A stretch of 64,000 bases of DNA, taken from assembly GCA_002501805.1 (NCBI GenBank), contig DAOI01000008.1, positions 42,757 to 106,756 on the forward strand, given 5' to 3'. The stretch's first letter is position 1. Each line of letters starts with the position of its first letter. The notes beneath the pieces are model-generated. The model saw nothing but the letters and a program-made list of their open reading frames with translations, did not search any database and was not told where the DNA came from. Both the position numbers and the translations under genes were made by a program. The DNA comes from Euryarchaeota archaeon UBA463 (GTDB lineage Archaea; Thermoplasmatota; Poseidoniia; Poseidoniales; Thalassarchaeaceae). Positions 50,136-59,118 of the stretch are shown here, in pieces.

Positions 50136-51164
50136 ATGTTTGATAGAATTAAATCAACGCCTGCAAAAATATGCCTAATGGTGAGTGCCCTTGTAACAAT
50201 TGTTTACTCGATGAATTTCATGCTCTTCGCTGATTGTTATGTAACGGGGGGAGATGGTTGCTTCACTCTTGGTTTTACCAATGAAACCACTGCTGAAATG
50301 CTTTCTTACGGAAATGGAGGTCCTGAAACAGCTTTCAATGGGGTACTGATGTTTGGCGTGTTCATGTCCACAATGCTAATTCTAAATGAGGGGGCGAAGG
50401 GAATGTGGAAGGTCATGATTCCAGTGATCATCGGATTCGTAGTTATGTCTGCATCAATGTGGGCTTACTGGGGAGACTTGGACTCCTCTGCGACTCCAAA
50501 ATACATTGCTCCTGTAACGACTGCGATATACATAGCAGCCTACTTCCTATTGAAGGCCGAGGACGAAGTAGACGATGGGATTTCTGAATTCAAGATGGGT
50601 TTGAATATAGATGACAAGCCATCACTTGTAGCTATGGCGCTGGTGGTTATTATGGGGGTTTGGTACAGCTTCATGTCCCTTGTCATGCCTGAAGATAGAA
50701 TAGAGGCATTTGGCCTAGGAGAGGCAAGTCAGGAAATGCTTGACGCCGGCCTAGGCGCTCCATCAACGGTAACGGTGGCTGTAAGTGGTTCTCTATTCCT
50801 AGTCTATACCATCTGGACTGCGATGGTGGTTTTGGACGGTGCAAAAGGAAAGTGGCCAATATTGCATCCTGGGATTTTCTTCTTAATCACAGCAACAATA
50901 TCGACTTACATGGCACTGGTAGACAATGTAGGGGAGATATCGAGACCGGTCTCAGATCAATCTGTTCTAGACAGTGTTGCAGGGCCTCTTGCGATGCTTC
51001 TGGTATTGTTTGCCTACTACAGGATGAGAGATGAAGGAGTTGAAGATGGTATGACTGGTTATGGAGCTGGGATGGAGGAGCTCACTCCAAACGCGTTCAA
51101 TATCTTGGTCATCACTGTGACATTGATCGTTGGACTGGTTTTCACTGCTAACGTAATGCTGTAG
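50136..51164 (+). CDS. membrane protein with internally duplicated module
   Basis: The 342-aa product has about eight helices in two similar halves. Half one has AFNGVLMFGVFMSTMLILNEGAKGMWKVMIPVIIGFVVMSASMWAYW, then IYIAAYFLLKAEDEVDDG. Half two has VSGSLFLVYTIWTAMVVLDGAKGKWPILHPGIFFLITATISTYMALV, then LLVLFAYYRMRDEGVEDG. Each half begins after a conserved YS(M/F)xxx(L/M)F-type helix. No family was recognised. It appears monocistronic with a strong TATA box. Confidence 0.75.
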   Translation: MFDRIKSTPAKICLMVSALVTIVYSMNFMLFADCYVTGGDGCFTLGFTNETTAEMLSYGNGGPETAFNGVLMFGVFMSTMLILNEGAKGMWKVMIPVIIGFVVMSASMWAYWGDLDSSATPKYIAPVTTAIYIAAYFLLKAEDEVDDGISEFKMGLNIDDKPSLVAMALVVIMGVWYSFMSLVMPEDRIEAFGLGEASQEMLDAGLGAPSTVTVAVSGSLFLVYTIWTAMVVLDGAKGKWPILHPGIFFLITATISTYMALVDNVGEISRPVSDQSVLDSVAGPLAMLLVLFAYYRMRDEGVEDGMTGYGAGMEELTPNAFNILVITVTLIVGLVFTANVML

Positions 51165-51171
51165 AATTAGT

Positions 51172-51245
51172 TGGAGCACGGACCGGGATTTGCACCCGGG
51201 TCCAGGGATCTGCAATCCCTTGCATAGCTACTCTGCCATCCGTGC
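51172..51245 (-). tRNA. tRNA-Cys (anticodon GCA) with altered D/T-loop tertiary pair
   Basis: Acceptor GCACGGA/TCCGTGC with discriminator T (U73, usual for Cys), anticodon stem AGGGA/TCCCT with loop TTGCAGA giving GCA, T-stem CCGGG/CCCGG, and encoded CCA (51172-51174). The T-loop is TGCAAAT instead of TTCAAAT (position 55 is G). The D-loop reads AGTAGCTA, so position 18 is A rather than G. All other features look functional. Confidence 0.93.
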
Positions 51246-51329
51246 CGCGTGCTCGGGACCTCCCCTCCTCTCTTGAAGGCTATCCGAGATTCGGCATACC
51301 TTCATGGTCGTCCTGCGCGTCGGAGATAC

Positions 51330-52460
51330 ATGCCAGACATTTCTGCAAGGTTCGAGGGGCTCGGTGTTGGCTTCGCACCATATCTCCAGCCACCGGGGCC
51401 TGAGATAGTAAGGTGGACAGTTGGAGAACCGGGTTTTGCTACTCCGAAGGAAATTCTAGACGTTGCTATTGGAGAGCTTGAGGCTGGTAATACAAAGTAT
51501 ACTAGAGGGGCGGGGTCGATGGAATTGTGCCAGGGAGTAGCAGATTATCTATCGAAGCACCATGAGATTGAGGTCTCTGCTGAGGACGTAGTAGTTACGC
51601 CAGGAGCTAAGCAAGCGATGCTGTACTCTTTCCTAATTACTACTATGCCGGGGGACGAAGTGATACTGCTCGCACCTTCTTGGGCATCTTACGAGCCTAT
51701 GCTGGAGTTCATTGGTGCCAAACCAGTCCATGTACCAGTTAGGAAGGATAATTTTCATCCCGACTTAGACGCCATACGTGAAGCTGTGACAGATAAGACG
51801 AGAATGATTCTACTCAATTCTCCTTGCAACCCGACGGGTGCGGTATTCACGCCTGATGAGATCAGGGGAATTCTTGAAATCGCGGTGGATAACGATTTAT
51901 GGATCGTATCTGATGAGATTTACTCGCGCATGGTCTGGGTTGATTGGCCTCACGTATCTCCAGCGTCTTTACCGGGGGGCATGGAGAGAACTATTGTCGT
52001 CAATGGATGGTCGAAGTCATGGGCGATGACTGGAATGAGGCTCGGCTTTCTGACAGGACCGCCAAATGCCGTTAAGGCGGCCATAAAAAGCCAAGCTAAT
52101 TCGGCTTCTCACGTACCTACATTTATGATGGAAGCTGCTAGAGTCGCGTTGAGCTGCGATGGCTCCGTAGAAGAGTTCAACTTAGAATACAAGAAGAGAA
52201 GGGAGATAATGAAAAACGGCCTATCAGAGCTACCGGGAGTCAGGGTCATTGAACCTGAAGGGGCCTTCTACATCTTCGCTGATATTACCGGAACAGGGAT
52301 GACTGATACTGAGTTTGCAGATGGTGCACTAGAAGCCGGAGTGCAGTTAATTCCTGCCTCGCTGATAACAGGTGGAGAGGGTTTCATCAGAGTATCTTAT
52401 GCAACTAACGAAGATGCCATACATGAGGGCTTGAGTAGACTAAGATCTTGGTTACTGTAG
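51330..52460 (+). CDS. class I/II PLP aminotransferase (AspC/AspB-like)
   Basis: The 376-aa product has the class I pattern: VRWTVGEPGFATPKEI, VVTPGAKQAMLYSF, LLNSPCNPTGAVF, VSDEIYSRMVW and the Schiff-base lysine in VNGWSKSWAMTGMRLGF, with RVSYAT at the end. It likely transfers amino groups between aspartate, aromatic amino acids or alanine and 2-oxoglutarate. ATG 51330 is chosen; the frame from 51249 would start 4 bp from the tRNA-Cys 5' end. Confidence 0.92.
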   Translation: MPDISARFEGLGVGFAPYLQPPGPEIVRWTVGEPGFATPKEILDVAIGELEAGNTKYTRGAGSMELCQGVADYLSKHHEIEVSAEDVVVTPGAKQAMLYSFLITTMPGDEVILLAPSWASYEPMLEFIGAKPVHVPVRKDNFHPDLDAIREAVTDKTRMILLNSPCNPTGAVFTPDEIRGILEIAVDNDLWIVSDEIYSRMVWVDWPHVSPASLPGGMERTIVVNGWSKSWAMTGMRLGFLTGPPNAVKAAIKSQANSASHVPTFMMEAARVALSCDGSVEEFNLEYKKRREIMKNGLSELPGVRVIEPEGAFYIFADITGTGMTDTEFADGALEAGVQLIPASLITGGEGFIRVSYATNEDAIHEGLSRLRSWLL

Positions 52461-52496
52461 TAGAGAGCTTGAAATCCCATATCTACACGAGTGGCT

Positions 52497-52871
52497 ATGC
52501 ACGATGGGGAGTCGCGAGGGAGCCACATCTTCTTGGATTACCTCAATTACTCATGTCCAAGCAAAGATGAGGGGGATTGGATGTTGTCCCTTATGAGAGA
52601 TTGTGTGAGAGAATCGGGTATCAGGGAAGTTCATTCGCACGTAGAGGTTTTCGATGGCTCCGAGAGCCCGTCCGGGTTTGCAGCTGTTGTACTCATTGAT
52701 GAGAGTCATGTTACCGCTCATTGCTACTCTGACGAAGGTTTGCTCGCAATTGACGTTTTTACCTGCGGGCCTCACGACCCAGAGCATGTCGTGGAGCTGA
52801 TCCATGAAGGTTTGATTTCAGAGATAGAGGGAGTTACCTTGGTTAGAAAGGAGAGAGTCAGTAGATTTTAG
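52497..52871 (+). CDS. speD: S-adenosylmethionine decarboxylase proenzyme-like (SpeD)
   Basis: The 124-aa product has the class 1B AdoMetDC pattern: HIFLDYLNYSCPS, FAAVVLIDESHVTAHCYSDEGLLAIDVFTCG. The Ser of the E-S-H site self-processes to pyruvoyl, and the Cys of FTCG is the proton donor. It supplies decarboxylated SAM for spermidine. It is followed after 11 bp by a deoxyhypusine-synthase-like gene, suggesting a spermidine-to-hypusine unit. A GTG at 52491 is also possible. Confidence 0.88.
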   Translation: MHDGESRGSHIFLDYLNYSCPSKDEGDWMLSLMRDCVRESGIREVHSHVEVFDGSESPSGFAAVVLIDESHVTAHCYSDEGLLAIDVFTCGPHDPEHVVELIHEGLISEIEGVTLVRKERVSRF

Positions 52872-52882
52872 AGGGTGATTCA

Positions 52883-53827
52883 ATGGACATTGGTGATTTC
52901 GTTTCTGAGCATTTCCACCACTTCAATGCAGGAGAGCTGTCAAGATGTGCTAGCTCCCTGAAGGAGTTTCTAGATGAAGGAGGGAGGCTGATAGTGACCT
53001 TGGCCGGAGCGATGTCAACAGCTCAAATCGGCAGGAGTCTCGGGCCTGCAATAAAGTCACAGAAGGTTCATGCGATTTGTTGTACTGGAGCTAATCTTGA
53101 AGAGGACATATTCAATCTAGTAGCGCGTTCGAAATATGAAGAAATACTTGATTGGCGACAACTTAGCCCTGCGGACGAAGAGCGTCTGAGAAATAGAGGG
53201 ATGAATAGGGTAACTGATGTAGCCCTTCCTGAGGACGTGTTCAGAGAAATCGAAGGGGGTCTGATGTCACTTTGGCAGGATGCCTCGGAGGTTGGTGACC
53301 GAAGGTTTCCACACGAGTATCTATACGACCTTCTTATTCATGGGGAGTCTGAGTTCGATATCGATCCTGAGAAGTCCTGGTTGGCCTGCGCCGCTGACGC
53401 TAATCTACCTATTTTCACCCCAGGATGGGAGGATTCAACACTCGGTAACATCCTAGCAGCCAGGGTACTAGACAGGACGGTCAAAGACTCGTCAATCATC
53501 AAGGGCGGTTTGGAGGCCATGCAGGCCCTAGCGGACTGGTACAGGGAGGATGACTCTCCTACTGGGATTCTTCAGGTAGGAGGGGGAATTGCTGGTGATT
53601 TTGCAATTTCGGTGGTTCCAATGCTTCGACAGGATGTTGGTTTGGATGTTCCTAGGTGGGCGTGGTTTGGACAGATTTCTGAGTCGAGGCCCTCCTATGG
53701 AGGATACTCGGGGGCCCCTCCCAATGAGAAAATCAGTTGGGACAAGCTAGATGTTTCGACTCCAAAATTCGTTATCGAATCAGACGCTACAATAGTTCTT
53801 CCACTATTACTATCCCTATTGGAATAG
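52883..53827 (+). CDS. deoxyhypusine synthase-like protein
   Basis: The 314-aa product matches the DHS fold: IVTLAGAMSTAQIGRSL, AICCTGANLEEDIFNLV, IFTPGWEDSTLGNILAA, ILQVGGGIAGDFAIS, then YSGAPPNEKISWDKLD with the active-site-type lysine, and SDATIVLPLLLSLLE. True DHS transfers the aminobutyl group of spermidine to aIF5A. The non-canonical S-W-D-K (usual SWGK) and the insert FPHEYLYDLLIHGE point to the 'DHS-like' subgroup, some members of which make homospermidine. Pairing with speD supports polyamine use. Confidence 0.85.
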   Translation: MDIGDFVSEHFHHFNAGELSRCASSLKEFLDEGGRLIVTLAGAMSTAQIGRSLGPAIKSQKVHAICCTGANLEEDIFNLVARSKYEEILDWRQLSPADEERLRNRGMNRVTDVALPEDVFREIEGGLMSLWQDASEVGDRRFPHEYLYDLLIHGESEFDIDPEKSWLACAADANLPIFTPGWEDSTLGNILAARVLDRTVKDSSIIKGGLEAMQALADWYREDDSPTGILQVGGGIAGDFAISVVPMLRQDVGLDVPRWAWFGQISESRPSYGGYSGAPPNEKISWDKLDVSTPKFVIESDATIVLPLLLSLLE

Positions 53828-55060
53828 TTTAGAGTAGGTCTCGCACTCCTCCGATATTCTGAGAAGCTGGTTGTATTTTGATGTTCTATCGCTTCTGGCC
53901 GGTGCTCCAGTCTTGATTTGTCCTGCGTCAGTACCTACTGCTATGTCAGCGATAATGGAGTCTGAAGTTTCGCCTGAACGATGACTAATGACAGTGCCAT
54001 ACCCTGCGGCCTTCGCCATTGATATGACCAATAGTGTTTCAGTCACTGTTCCAATCTGATTGAGTTTGATGAGAATTGCATTCGATGCACCCATATCGAT
54101 ACCCTTAGCGAGGCGATCGGGATTGGTGACATACAGGTCATCCCCTACAATCTGTACTCTGTGTCCTTCGCGCTGACAGAATTCGACCCAAGAATCCCAG
54201 TCGTCCTCACCAAACGGGTCTTCGATTGATACAATTGGATAGTCATCGAGCCACGATGAGTATAGTAGACCAAGCTCTGAGCCACTGATCACCTTCCCGT
54301 CTATATGGTAGCCGTCATCCTGCAAGAATTCCTGGCTGGCTACATCTAACGCGATCGATACTTCCTTGCCTGGCGAATATCCAGCTCTGGTAATTGCCTC
54401 GACAACATATCGGAGTCCTTCCTCGTTACGAGGTAGGTTCGGAGCGAATCCCCCTTCGTCGCCGACACCACCGAGTAACCCCGCTTCCTTTAGTACAGCC
54501 CGTAGTGAATGATAGATCTCAGTACCCGCACGTAGCGCTTCTGGGTATGAGTCGAAGCCATGAGGTACCACCATAAATTCCTGTACGTCGACATTCGAGT
54601 TTGCATGTGCCCCTCCGTTGAGGATATTCATCAGAGGCACTGGAATCGAGGCGTTTCCATCTGAGAGGTGTTGCCATATATTCCCATTTCCAACAGTAGC
54701 CCTTAGACAAGCCATAGAAGCACCAAGCATAGCATTAGCACCGATTTTGCTCTTGTTGGGGGTTGAGTCGATGGTCATCATTGCCGTGTCCACGACCCCT
54801 TGTTCACTAGCGTCCAATCCCACCAAGGCGTCTGCAATGGGCCCGTTGACGTTCGCTACTGCGACATCGACGCCTTTGCCCCCCCATCGGTTGTCGCCAT
54901 CTCGCAGCTCCACTGCCTCGTGACGACCTGTGCTGGCTCCGGATGGGACCATTGCTCGACCGAGCGTCCCATCCTCAGTGAGACAATCTACCTCGACTGT
55001 AGGGTTGCCCCGGGAATCCAATACCATCCTTCCTCGGATTTGCGATATGCGTGGCCCCAT
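53816..55060 (-). CDS. eno: enolase
   Basis: Converts 2-phosphoglycerate to phosphoenolpyruvate. The 414-aa product from ATG 55060 has RMVLDSRGNPTVEVD, PSGASTGRHEAVELRD, NILNGGAHANSNVDVQEFMVVP, SIEDPFGEDDW, QIVGDDLYVTNP, the catalytic lysine in ILIKLNQIGT and VISHRSGETSD. The frame continues to 55240, but that part lacks family similarity. It overlaps the DHS-like gene by 12 bp at the 3' end. Confidence 0.97.
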   Translation of the reverse strand: MGPRISQIRGRMVLDSRGNPTVEVDCLTEDGTLGRAMVPSGASTGRHEAVELRDGDNRWGGKGVDVAVANVNGPIADALVGLDASEQGVVDTAMMTIDSTPNKSKIGANAMLGASMACLRATVGNGNIWQHLSDGNASIPVPLMNILNGGAHANSNVDVQEFMVVPHGFDSYPEALRAGTEIYHSLRAVLKEAGLLGGVGDEGGFAPNLPRNEEGLRYVVEAITRAGYSPGKEVSIALDVASQEFLQDDGYHIDGKVISGSELGLLYSSWLDDYPIVSIEDPFGEDDWDSWVEFCQREGHRVQIVGDDLYVTNPDRLAKGIDMGASNAILIKLNQIGTVTETLLVISMAKAAGYGTVISHRSGETSDSIIADIAVGTDAGQIKTGAPARSDRTSKYNQLLRISEECETYSKLFQ

Positions 55061-55152
55061 GTGCCGTCGACTGATGGATATCTTCTGAATATTGTCATTG
55101 TAAACTGAGCCTATACAGCTGAGTAGCCAGCCATGTTGTTGATTCTCCGGAA

Positions 55153-55611
55153 TTATTCGTTCAACCAGCTTAGCCAACGAGAGACCTTTGTCTGTACTTC
55201 TGGAACTTCCATCTCTGATCTGCAACACGCTTCCCAGCAAAGTTGCTCACCTGTTGGCGAAATGGAGAATAGTTCGGCTCTGAAGAGGACCCCGTCCTGA
55301 TCTGAGAAATCGCACCTGTTATCGTCCACAAAGCAATGAAGTAGGTGCTTTGGATAGTGGTGCATCTTACCAGATACGGGGCAACACAGCATTAGGCTCC
55401 TATCAAAGAATACCAATGACTGCCCGGTCTCGGTATCAACCTCATGACCTACTATCCTGGTTCTGTTCAGGAGCGTGGCCACATCTACATTGTACCATGC
55501 TGCGTAGGAAGAAGGAAGGTCAAGCGAGGATACCTCGTCTAGGTACTCCTGTCGACGGAGAAGGTGCACTGCCTCCTCCCTCGCCATGATGCCCAAGACA
55601 AGGGGTCCCAT
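55153..55611 (-). CDS. unrecognised cysteine-rich cytoplasmic protein
   Basis: The 152-aa product begins MGPLVLGIMAREEAVHLLRR and contains several cysteine and histidine pairs (LMLCCPVSGKMHHYPKHLLHCFVD, LCWEACCRSEM) that could bind metal. No domain was recognised. It lies between eno and a promoter region shared with the Lrp regulator; the Lrp protein could control it (inference). Confidence 0.55.
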   Translation of the reverse strand: MGPLVLGIMAREEAVHLLRRQEYLDEVSSLDLPSSYAAWYNVDVATLLNRTRIVGHEVDTETGQSLVFFDRSLMLCCPVSGKMHHYPKHLLHCFVDDNRCDFSDQDGVLFRAELFSISPTGEQLCWEACCRSEMEVPEVQTKVSRWLSWLNE

Positions 55612-55731
55612 TTGAACGCAACCTCTGAGAATAATTTTACAATTATACGAAAAGAGGATTTTATTGTTTGAATTTTATATTAAATGTGAAGAATAGATAC
55701 AAATACTATACATAAAGCGGATAAAACTCGT
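55612..55731. promoter_or_regulatory. divergent AT-rich promoter region
   Basis: This 120-bp gap between gene 55153-55611 and the Lrp regulator is strongly AT-rich. CTATACATAAAG (about 55707-55718) lies just upstream of the regulator start, and TTTTATATTAAA (about 55674-55685) could serve either strand. Lrp-family regulators usually bind their own promoter, so operators are expected here. Confidence 0.4.
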
Positions 55732-56151
55732 ATGAAGGTAGATTCTCTGGACCGATCAATATTGAATGTATTGAGAGACGCTGGCAGGTCCTCTTTTGTG
55801 GAAATTGCAGACAGGGTGGGAGTCACGGAGAGGACCATTAGGACACGCATGAAGAGGCTGGAGGAGGAAGGAGTAATCAGAGGCTATACAATTAGAGAAT
55901 CAGGGATTGGGCTTACTGCCCTGATTAGGCTGAAGGTAGGGCCTGGTACAGAAATAGGGTCTCTTGCAGGGGAGTTTGCGAGCTGGCAGAACGTCGAGAG
56001 TGTCTACGAAGTAAGCGGTGACGCCGACTTGATTGCAGTAGTGCACGTTGACGATACCTTAGGACTGAGAGAAATGCTCGATAAGATGTGGCTCACAGCA
56101 CCGGCTGAGATTAGTTCGACTCAAACCGAGTTGGTCCTGGAGCAGTACTAA
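55732..56151 (+). CDS. Lrp/AsnC family transcriptional regulator
   Basis: The 139-aa product has the N-terminal HTH (LDRSILNVLRDAGRSSFVEIADRVGVTERTIRTRMKRLEEEGVIRGY) and the C-terminal RAM domain (ALIRLKVGPG, VESVYEVSGDADLIAVVHVDD) that binds amino-acid effectors. A local or global regulator of amino acid metabolism is expected. It is convergent with the redoxin gene with no gap. Confidence 0.93.
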   Translation: MKVDSLDRSILNVLRDAGRSSFVEIADRVGVTERTIRTRMKRLEEEGVIRGYTIRESGIGLTALIRLKVGPGTEIGSLAGEFASWQNVESVYEVSGDADLIAVVHVDDTLGLREMLDKMWLTAPAEISSTQTELVLEQY

Positions 56152-56700
56152 TCATAGCTTCCACTTGACGGAGCACCCAATACTATCTGTACGAGGGTTA
56201 GAAATTTCCTTACCATTCAAGAGCTCATCAATTGCATCTGAAAGATCTGAGGTCGATGCATGCGAAGGGTCTCTAGGAGAGTCGTCCATCCTACCTCTGT
56301 AAACGACCGTGCCCGACGAGGAAACGAGATAGAACTCAGGGGTTCTCTCGGCCCCATATGATACGGCGACAGTCTGGTCTTCATCATGGAGATAAGGATA
56401 GCTCATCCCCCTTGATGCTCTCTTGACCATGTTATCCCATGAGTCGGATTCATACTTCACTGGATCATTCGAGTTTATTCCTACGAAACCGAGTCCGCTT
56501 TCTCTCGCCTTCTCTGCAATATTCTCGATCCTTGGCTCTGAGCCAACCACATATGGACAGTGATTACAGGTGAACATGATTATTCCGCCTTTGTCACCGA
56601 TCACGTCAGACATTGAAACTGTCCCACTCCCAGAGCTGTCGTTGGCGTTTGGAAGTTCGAAGTTTGGAGCATTGTTACCGGGCTCTACAGTGTTGGCCAT
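56152..56700 (-). CDS. redoxin-family (AhpC/TSA-like) thiol protein
   Basis: The 182-aa thioredoxin-fold protein has PNFELPNAND at the start, the active site FTCNHCPYV and a late TPEFYLVSSSGTVVYRGRMDD. The CxxC-type centre with cis-proline region is typical of the 'thioredoxin family / peroxiredoxin-like' proteins with CNHCP motifs. It is cytoplasmic, with no signal. The role in thiol homeostasis is inferred. Confidence 0.85.
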   Translation of the reverse strand: MANTVEPGNNAPNFELPNANDSSGSGTVSMSDVIGDKGGIIMFTCNHCPYVVGSEPRIENIAEKARESGLGFVGINSNDPVKYESDSWDNMVKRASRGMSYPYLHDEDQTVAVSYGAERTPEFYLVSSSGTVVYRGRMDDSPRDPSHASTSDLSDAIDELLNGKEISNPRTDSIGCSVKWKL

Positions 56701-56725
56701 GTGCCTCGGCGTGGAAGGAGGTGAT

Positions 56726-59020
56726 TCAATCCTCCGGCCCCAGGATCTTGGCTGAAGCCACGGTTCTTCCGTTGCACTCTTCCAACCTCCTTCTAGCTAG
56801 TTTGTGTTGTGGATCGATATCCAGAACCTTTCTCCATGCATTGGATGCATTCTTTGTATCTCCTCTCTCATGGAAAATTGCTGCTATCATCAGCCTTGCG
56901 TCGATGTGCTTTGGGTCATTCCTAGAGGCGCTTTCGAAGTCAGAGAGAGCCTCTTGTCCTCTGCCGAAATCCAGATACAAGAGCCCTCTTTGATACCATG
57001 CGTCCGAATTTGTGGAATCTATCCGTAAAGCTGAGTTTAGTGGCCTTTCTGCCTGCTCCGCCTTATCCATCGCAATCAAACATGTGCCAAGATGAACTAA
57101 AGCCATGACGTGCTCATCTCTTCTATCCAGGATCCTCCTGAGTTCTGCCTCTGCCTCTGTCCAATCGGCTAGGTTCATGAGAACCTCCGCTCTTCTCTGT
57201 CTGGCGATAAGGAGGGCCGGTGAGATTGAAATCAAGTGGTCGGAGTCATCCAGTGCCATGTCTAAATCTCCCTTTAGAAGAGAAGCGGAGCATCTGTTCA
57301 GTCTTGCTCTAACATGATCCGGGTCTATAGCCAGAACCTTGGTGAAAAGAGTCTGTGCCTCAGTCATTCTTCCCTGCTTTGCCGCTATCAAGCCTCTGAC
57401 AAAGGGCACTATTGGATGTTCATGGAGATGTGTTGCGGCTTCGGCAATATGGGTATTCGCCTGATCGAGTTTCCCCATTTCTATGCAGAGATGGGCCTCC
57501 TCCAAAGGAATTGATGTATGATTGGGGATTAATCTCCTAGCCCTGACTAGTGCGACTTCGGCCTCATTATGTGAGCCTTGGAATCTCAGAGCCCTGGATC
57601 TACCGAGCCATGCGAGACCGTTTTCTCTATCATGATCTATCGCGGCATCGAAAGAGATCAAGGCGTCTATCAGGAGTATGGGGTCATGATTTCCATACTC
57701 GTCCCTATACTGCTCCGTGTCATGCAGATGCAGTCTTCCCTCCATGACATGCATTTGGGAACTCTCCCAGCAGATTGGGGGGGCTTCGTTGAGGGTCTCT
57801 TTTGCCCAGTCTATGGACCCGGCCTTCATCAGGACTAGGCTAAGTCTGGCTCTGGCTTCTGCATCTTCAGGGAGTGTTTCAAGGTGCTCTTCCAAAACTG
57901 CTCGAGCGGCATCTAGTCTCCCATCGTTCTCTAGGATTTCGGATTCCATTATCACTCCGTATTCTCCAAGGGCGGTTGCTCTTCTGATGCTCCGTATGGC
58001 TTCCTTTGAATTGCCTTCTCCTGCGGCTAGTATGCGTGCATGTAGAAGCCAAGCTGGTCCGTTGTCTTCATCCATCTCAATTGCTTTCGTAATTGCCTCA
58101 AGGGCAGCGCCTGCCTCTCCCAATCCGATTAGCTTGGCCGCTCTTTCTACCAGCAACGGGGAGTCGTTGGAATCTAGAGTAGATGGGTCGCCGGAAATCC
58201 TGGAGTCTTTCGCTCTAAGAGCGATTTCAGATAGCTTTGTCGAGGTCTCGGTCTCTTCCAGAGGTTCGCCCAAAGCAATGAGCCTTGTCTTGTTTCTATC
58301 ATATCTCTCATCATCAGAACCGACTAGGATCGCGGCTTGTTCTGCGAGGGCCTCTAGATCATCGGGGGACGTCGCCAATAGCCTCTCAAGAGTTCTATCC
58401 AGAGTTTCCAATTCACCCGATTCTCTCTGAATTCTAGCTAGAGACCTCAGAGAGGCCGAGTCCTCTGGGTCCATCTGATTTGCCATTCTATAGCAGTCCG
58501 CGGCCCTTGAAGTCCTAGCGGACGCATGGAATAGCTCACCGAGGATCCTGTGCTCTCCTCCGTTGAGTTCCAAGTCCTCGGCTCTCATCTCAGCCTCCGT
58601 TAGAATAGCATCAAGTCTTACAATGAGCGGGATTAGTCCTGGAAGTATTACAGTATTATCATCGGGTTCTGTGCTATGCTTCTCGATGATTGCCTTTGCA
58701 GCGTGAGAGGCGATTGCGCACGACTCGCTTGAGCTGACTGCTATTCCTTGGTCGAATAGTAGATTTTCCGCGCTCTCCAGCTTACGGTGTACTCCGAGTA
58801 GATTACGGACTTCGGGGGTCTCCCCTAGGATGGTATCCACCCCTCTGGAAAGCAGGTCTAGCCTCTGGGTGGTGTCAGATAAGTTAGTCTGAAGATCGCC
58901 CATTCTGTTCATCATTCTGTCTCTCTGACTTAGGACTGATCTATGTCTGAGCCAGAGAGCGAGGACCGTGACTCCTAGGATGCCATAGAGGGCCAGAATG
59001 CCGGCGGTGGTCTGATCCAT
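56726..59020 (-). CDS. membrane-anchored TPR-repeat protein
   Basis: The 764-aa product has one N-terminal transmembrane helix (GILALYGILGVTVLALWL) followed by a coiled-coil stretch. A long array of tetratricopeptide repeats includes NGPAWLLHARILAAGEGNSKEAIRSIRRA, DPDHVRARLNRCSASLLKGDLDMAL and STNSDAWYQRGLLYLDFGRGQEALSDFESA. It likely scaffolds protein complexes at the membrane. It is in the same direction as dnaG but separated by a 98-bp gap with a hairpin. Confidence 0.88.
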   Translation of the reverse strand: MDQTTAGILALYGILGVTVLALWLRHRSVLSQRDRMMNRMGDLQTNLSDTTQRLDLLSRGVDTILGETPEVRNLLGVHRKLESAENLLFDQGIAVSSSESCAIASHAAKAIIEKHSTEPDDNTVILPGLIPLIVRLDAILTEAEMRAEDLELNGGEHRILGELFHASARTSRAADCYRMANQMDPEDSASLRSLARIQRESGELETLDRTLERLLATSPDDLEALAEQAAILVGSDDERYDRNKTRLIALGEPLEETETSTKLSEIALRAKDSRISGDPSTLDSNDSPLLVERAAKLIGLGEAGAALEAITKAIEMDEDNGPAWLLHARILAAGEGNSKEAIRSIRRATALGEYGVIMESEILENDGRLDAARAVLEEHLETLPEDAEARARLSLVLMKAGSIDWAKETLNEAPPICWESSQMHVMEGRLHLHDTEQYRDEYGNHDPILLIDALISFDAAIDHDRENGLAWLGRSRALRFQGSHNEAEVALVRARRLIPNHTSIPLEEAHLCIEMGKLDQANTHIAEAATHLHEHPIVPFVRGLIAAKQGRMTEAQTLFTKVLAIDPDHVRARLNRCSASLLKGDLDMALDDSDHLISISPALLIARQRRAEVLMNLADWTEAEAELRRILDRRDEHVMALVHLGTCLIAMDKAEQAERPLNSALRIDSTNSDAWYQRGLLYLDFGRGQEALSDFESASRNDPKHIDARLMIAAIFHERGDTKNASNAWRKVLDIDPQHKLARRRLEECNGRTVASAKILGPED

Positions 59021-59095
59021 CAGTTACAGCGGACCTATTGGACTTTTGATGCCTTCTGCTGATGAGCTTGCTGAGACGCGGGTTCCAAACGGGAC

Positions 59096-59113
59096 TACGT
59101 CCCGCCGGACGTA
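59096..59113 (-). terminator. short hairpin after dnaG
   Basis: TACGTCC-CGCC-GGACGTA is a perfect 7-bp stem with a 4-nt loop, 5 bp past the dnaG stop. It could mark the 3' end of the dnaG message; no T-run is adjacent. Confidence 0.35.
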
Positions 59114-59118
59114 ATTGG

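Noticed and set aside
55061..55240. N-terminal extension of enolase to 55240
   Set aside because: It overlaps the gene at 55153-55611 and shows no enolase similarity before the ATG at 55060.
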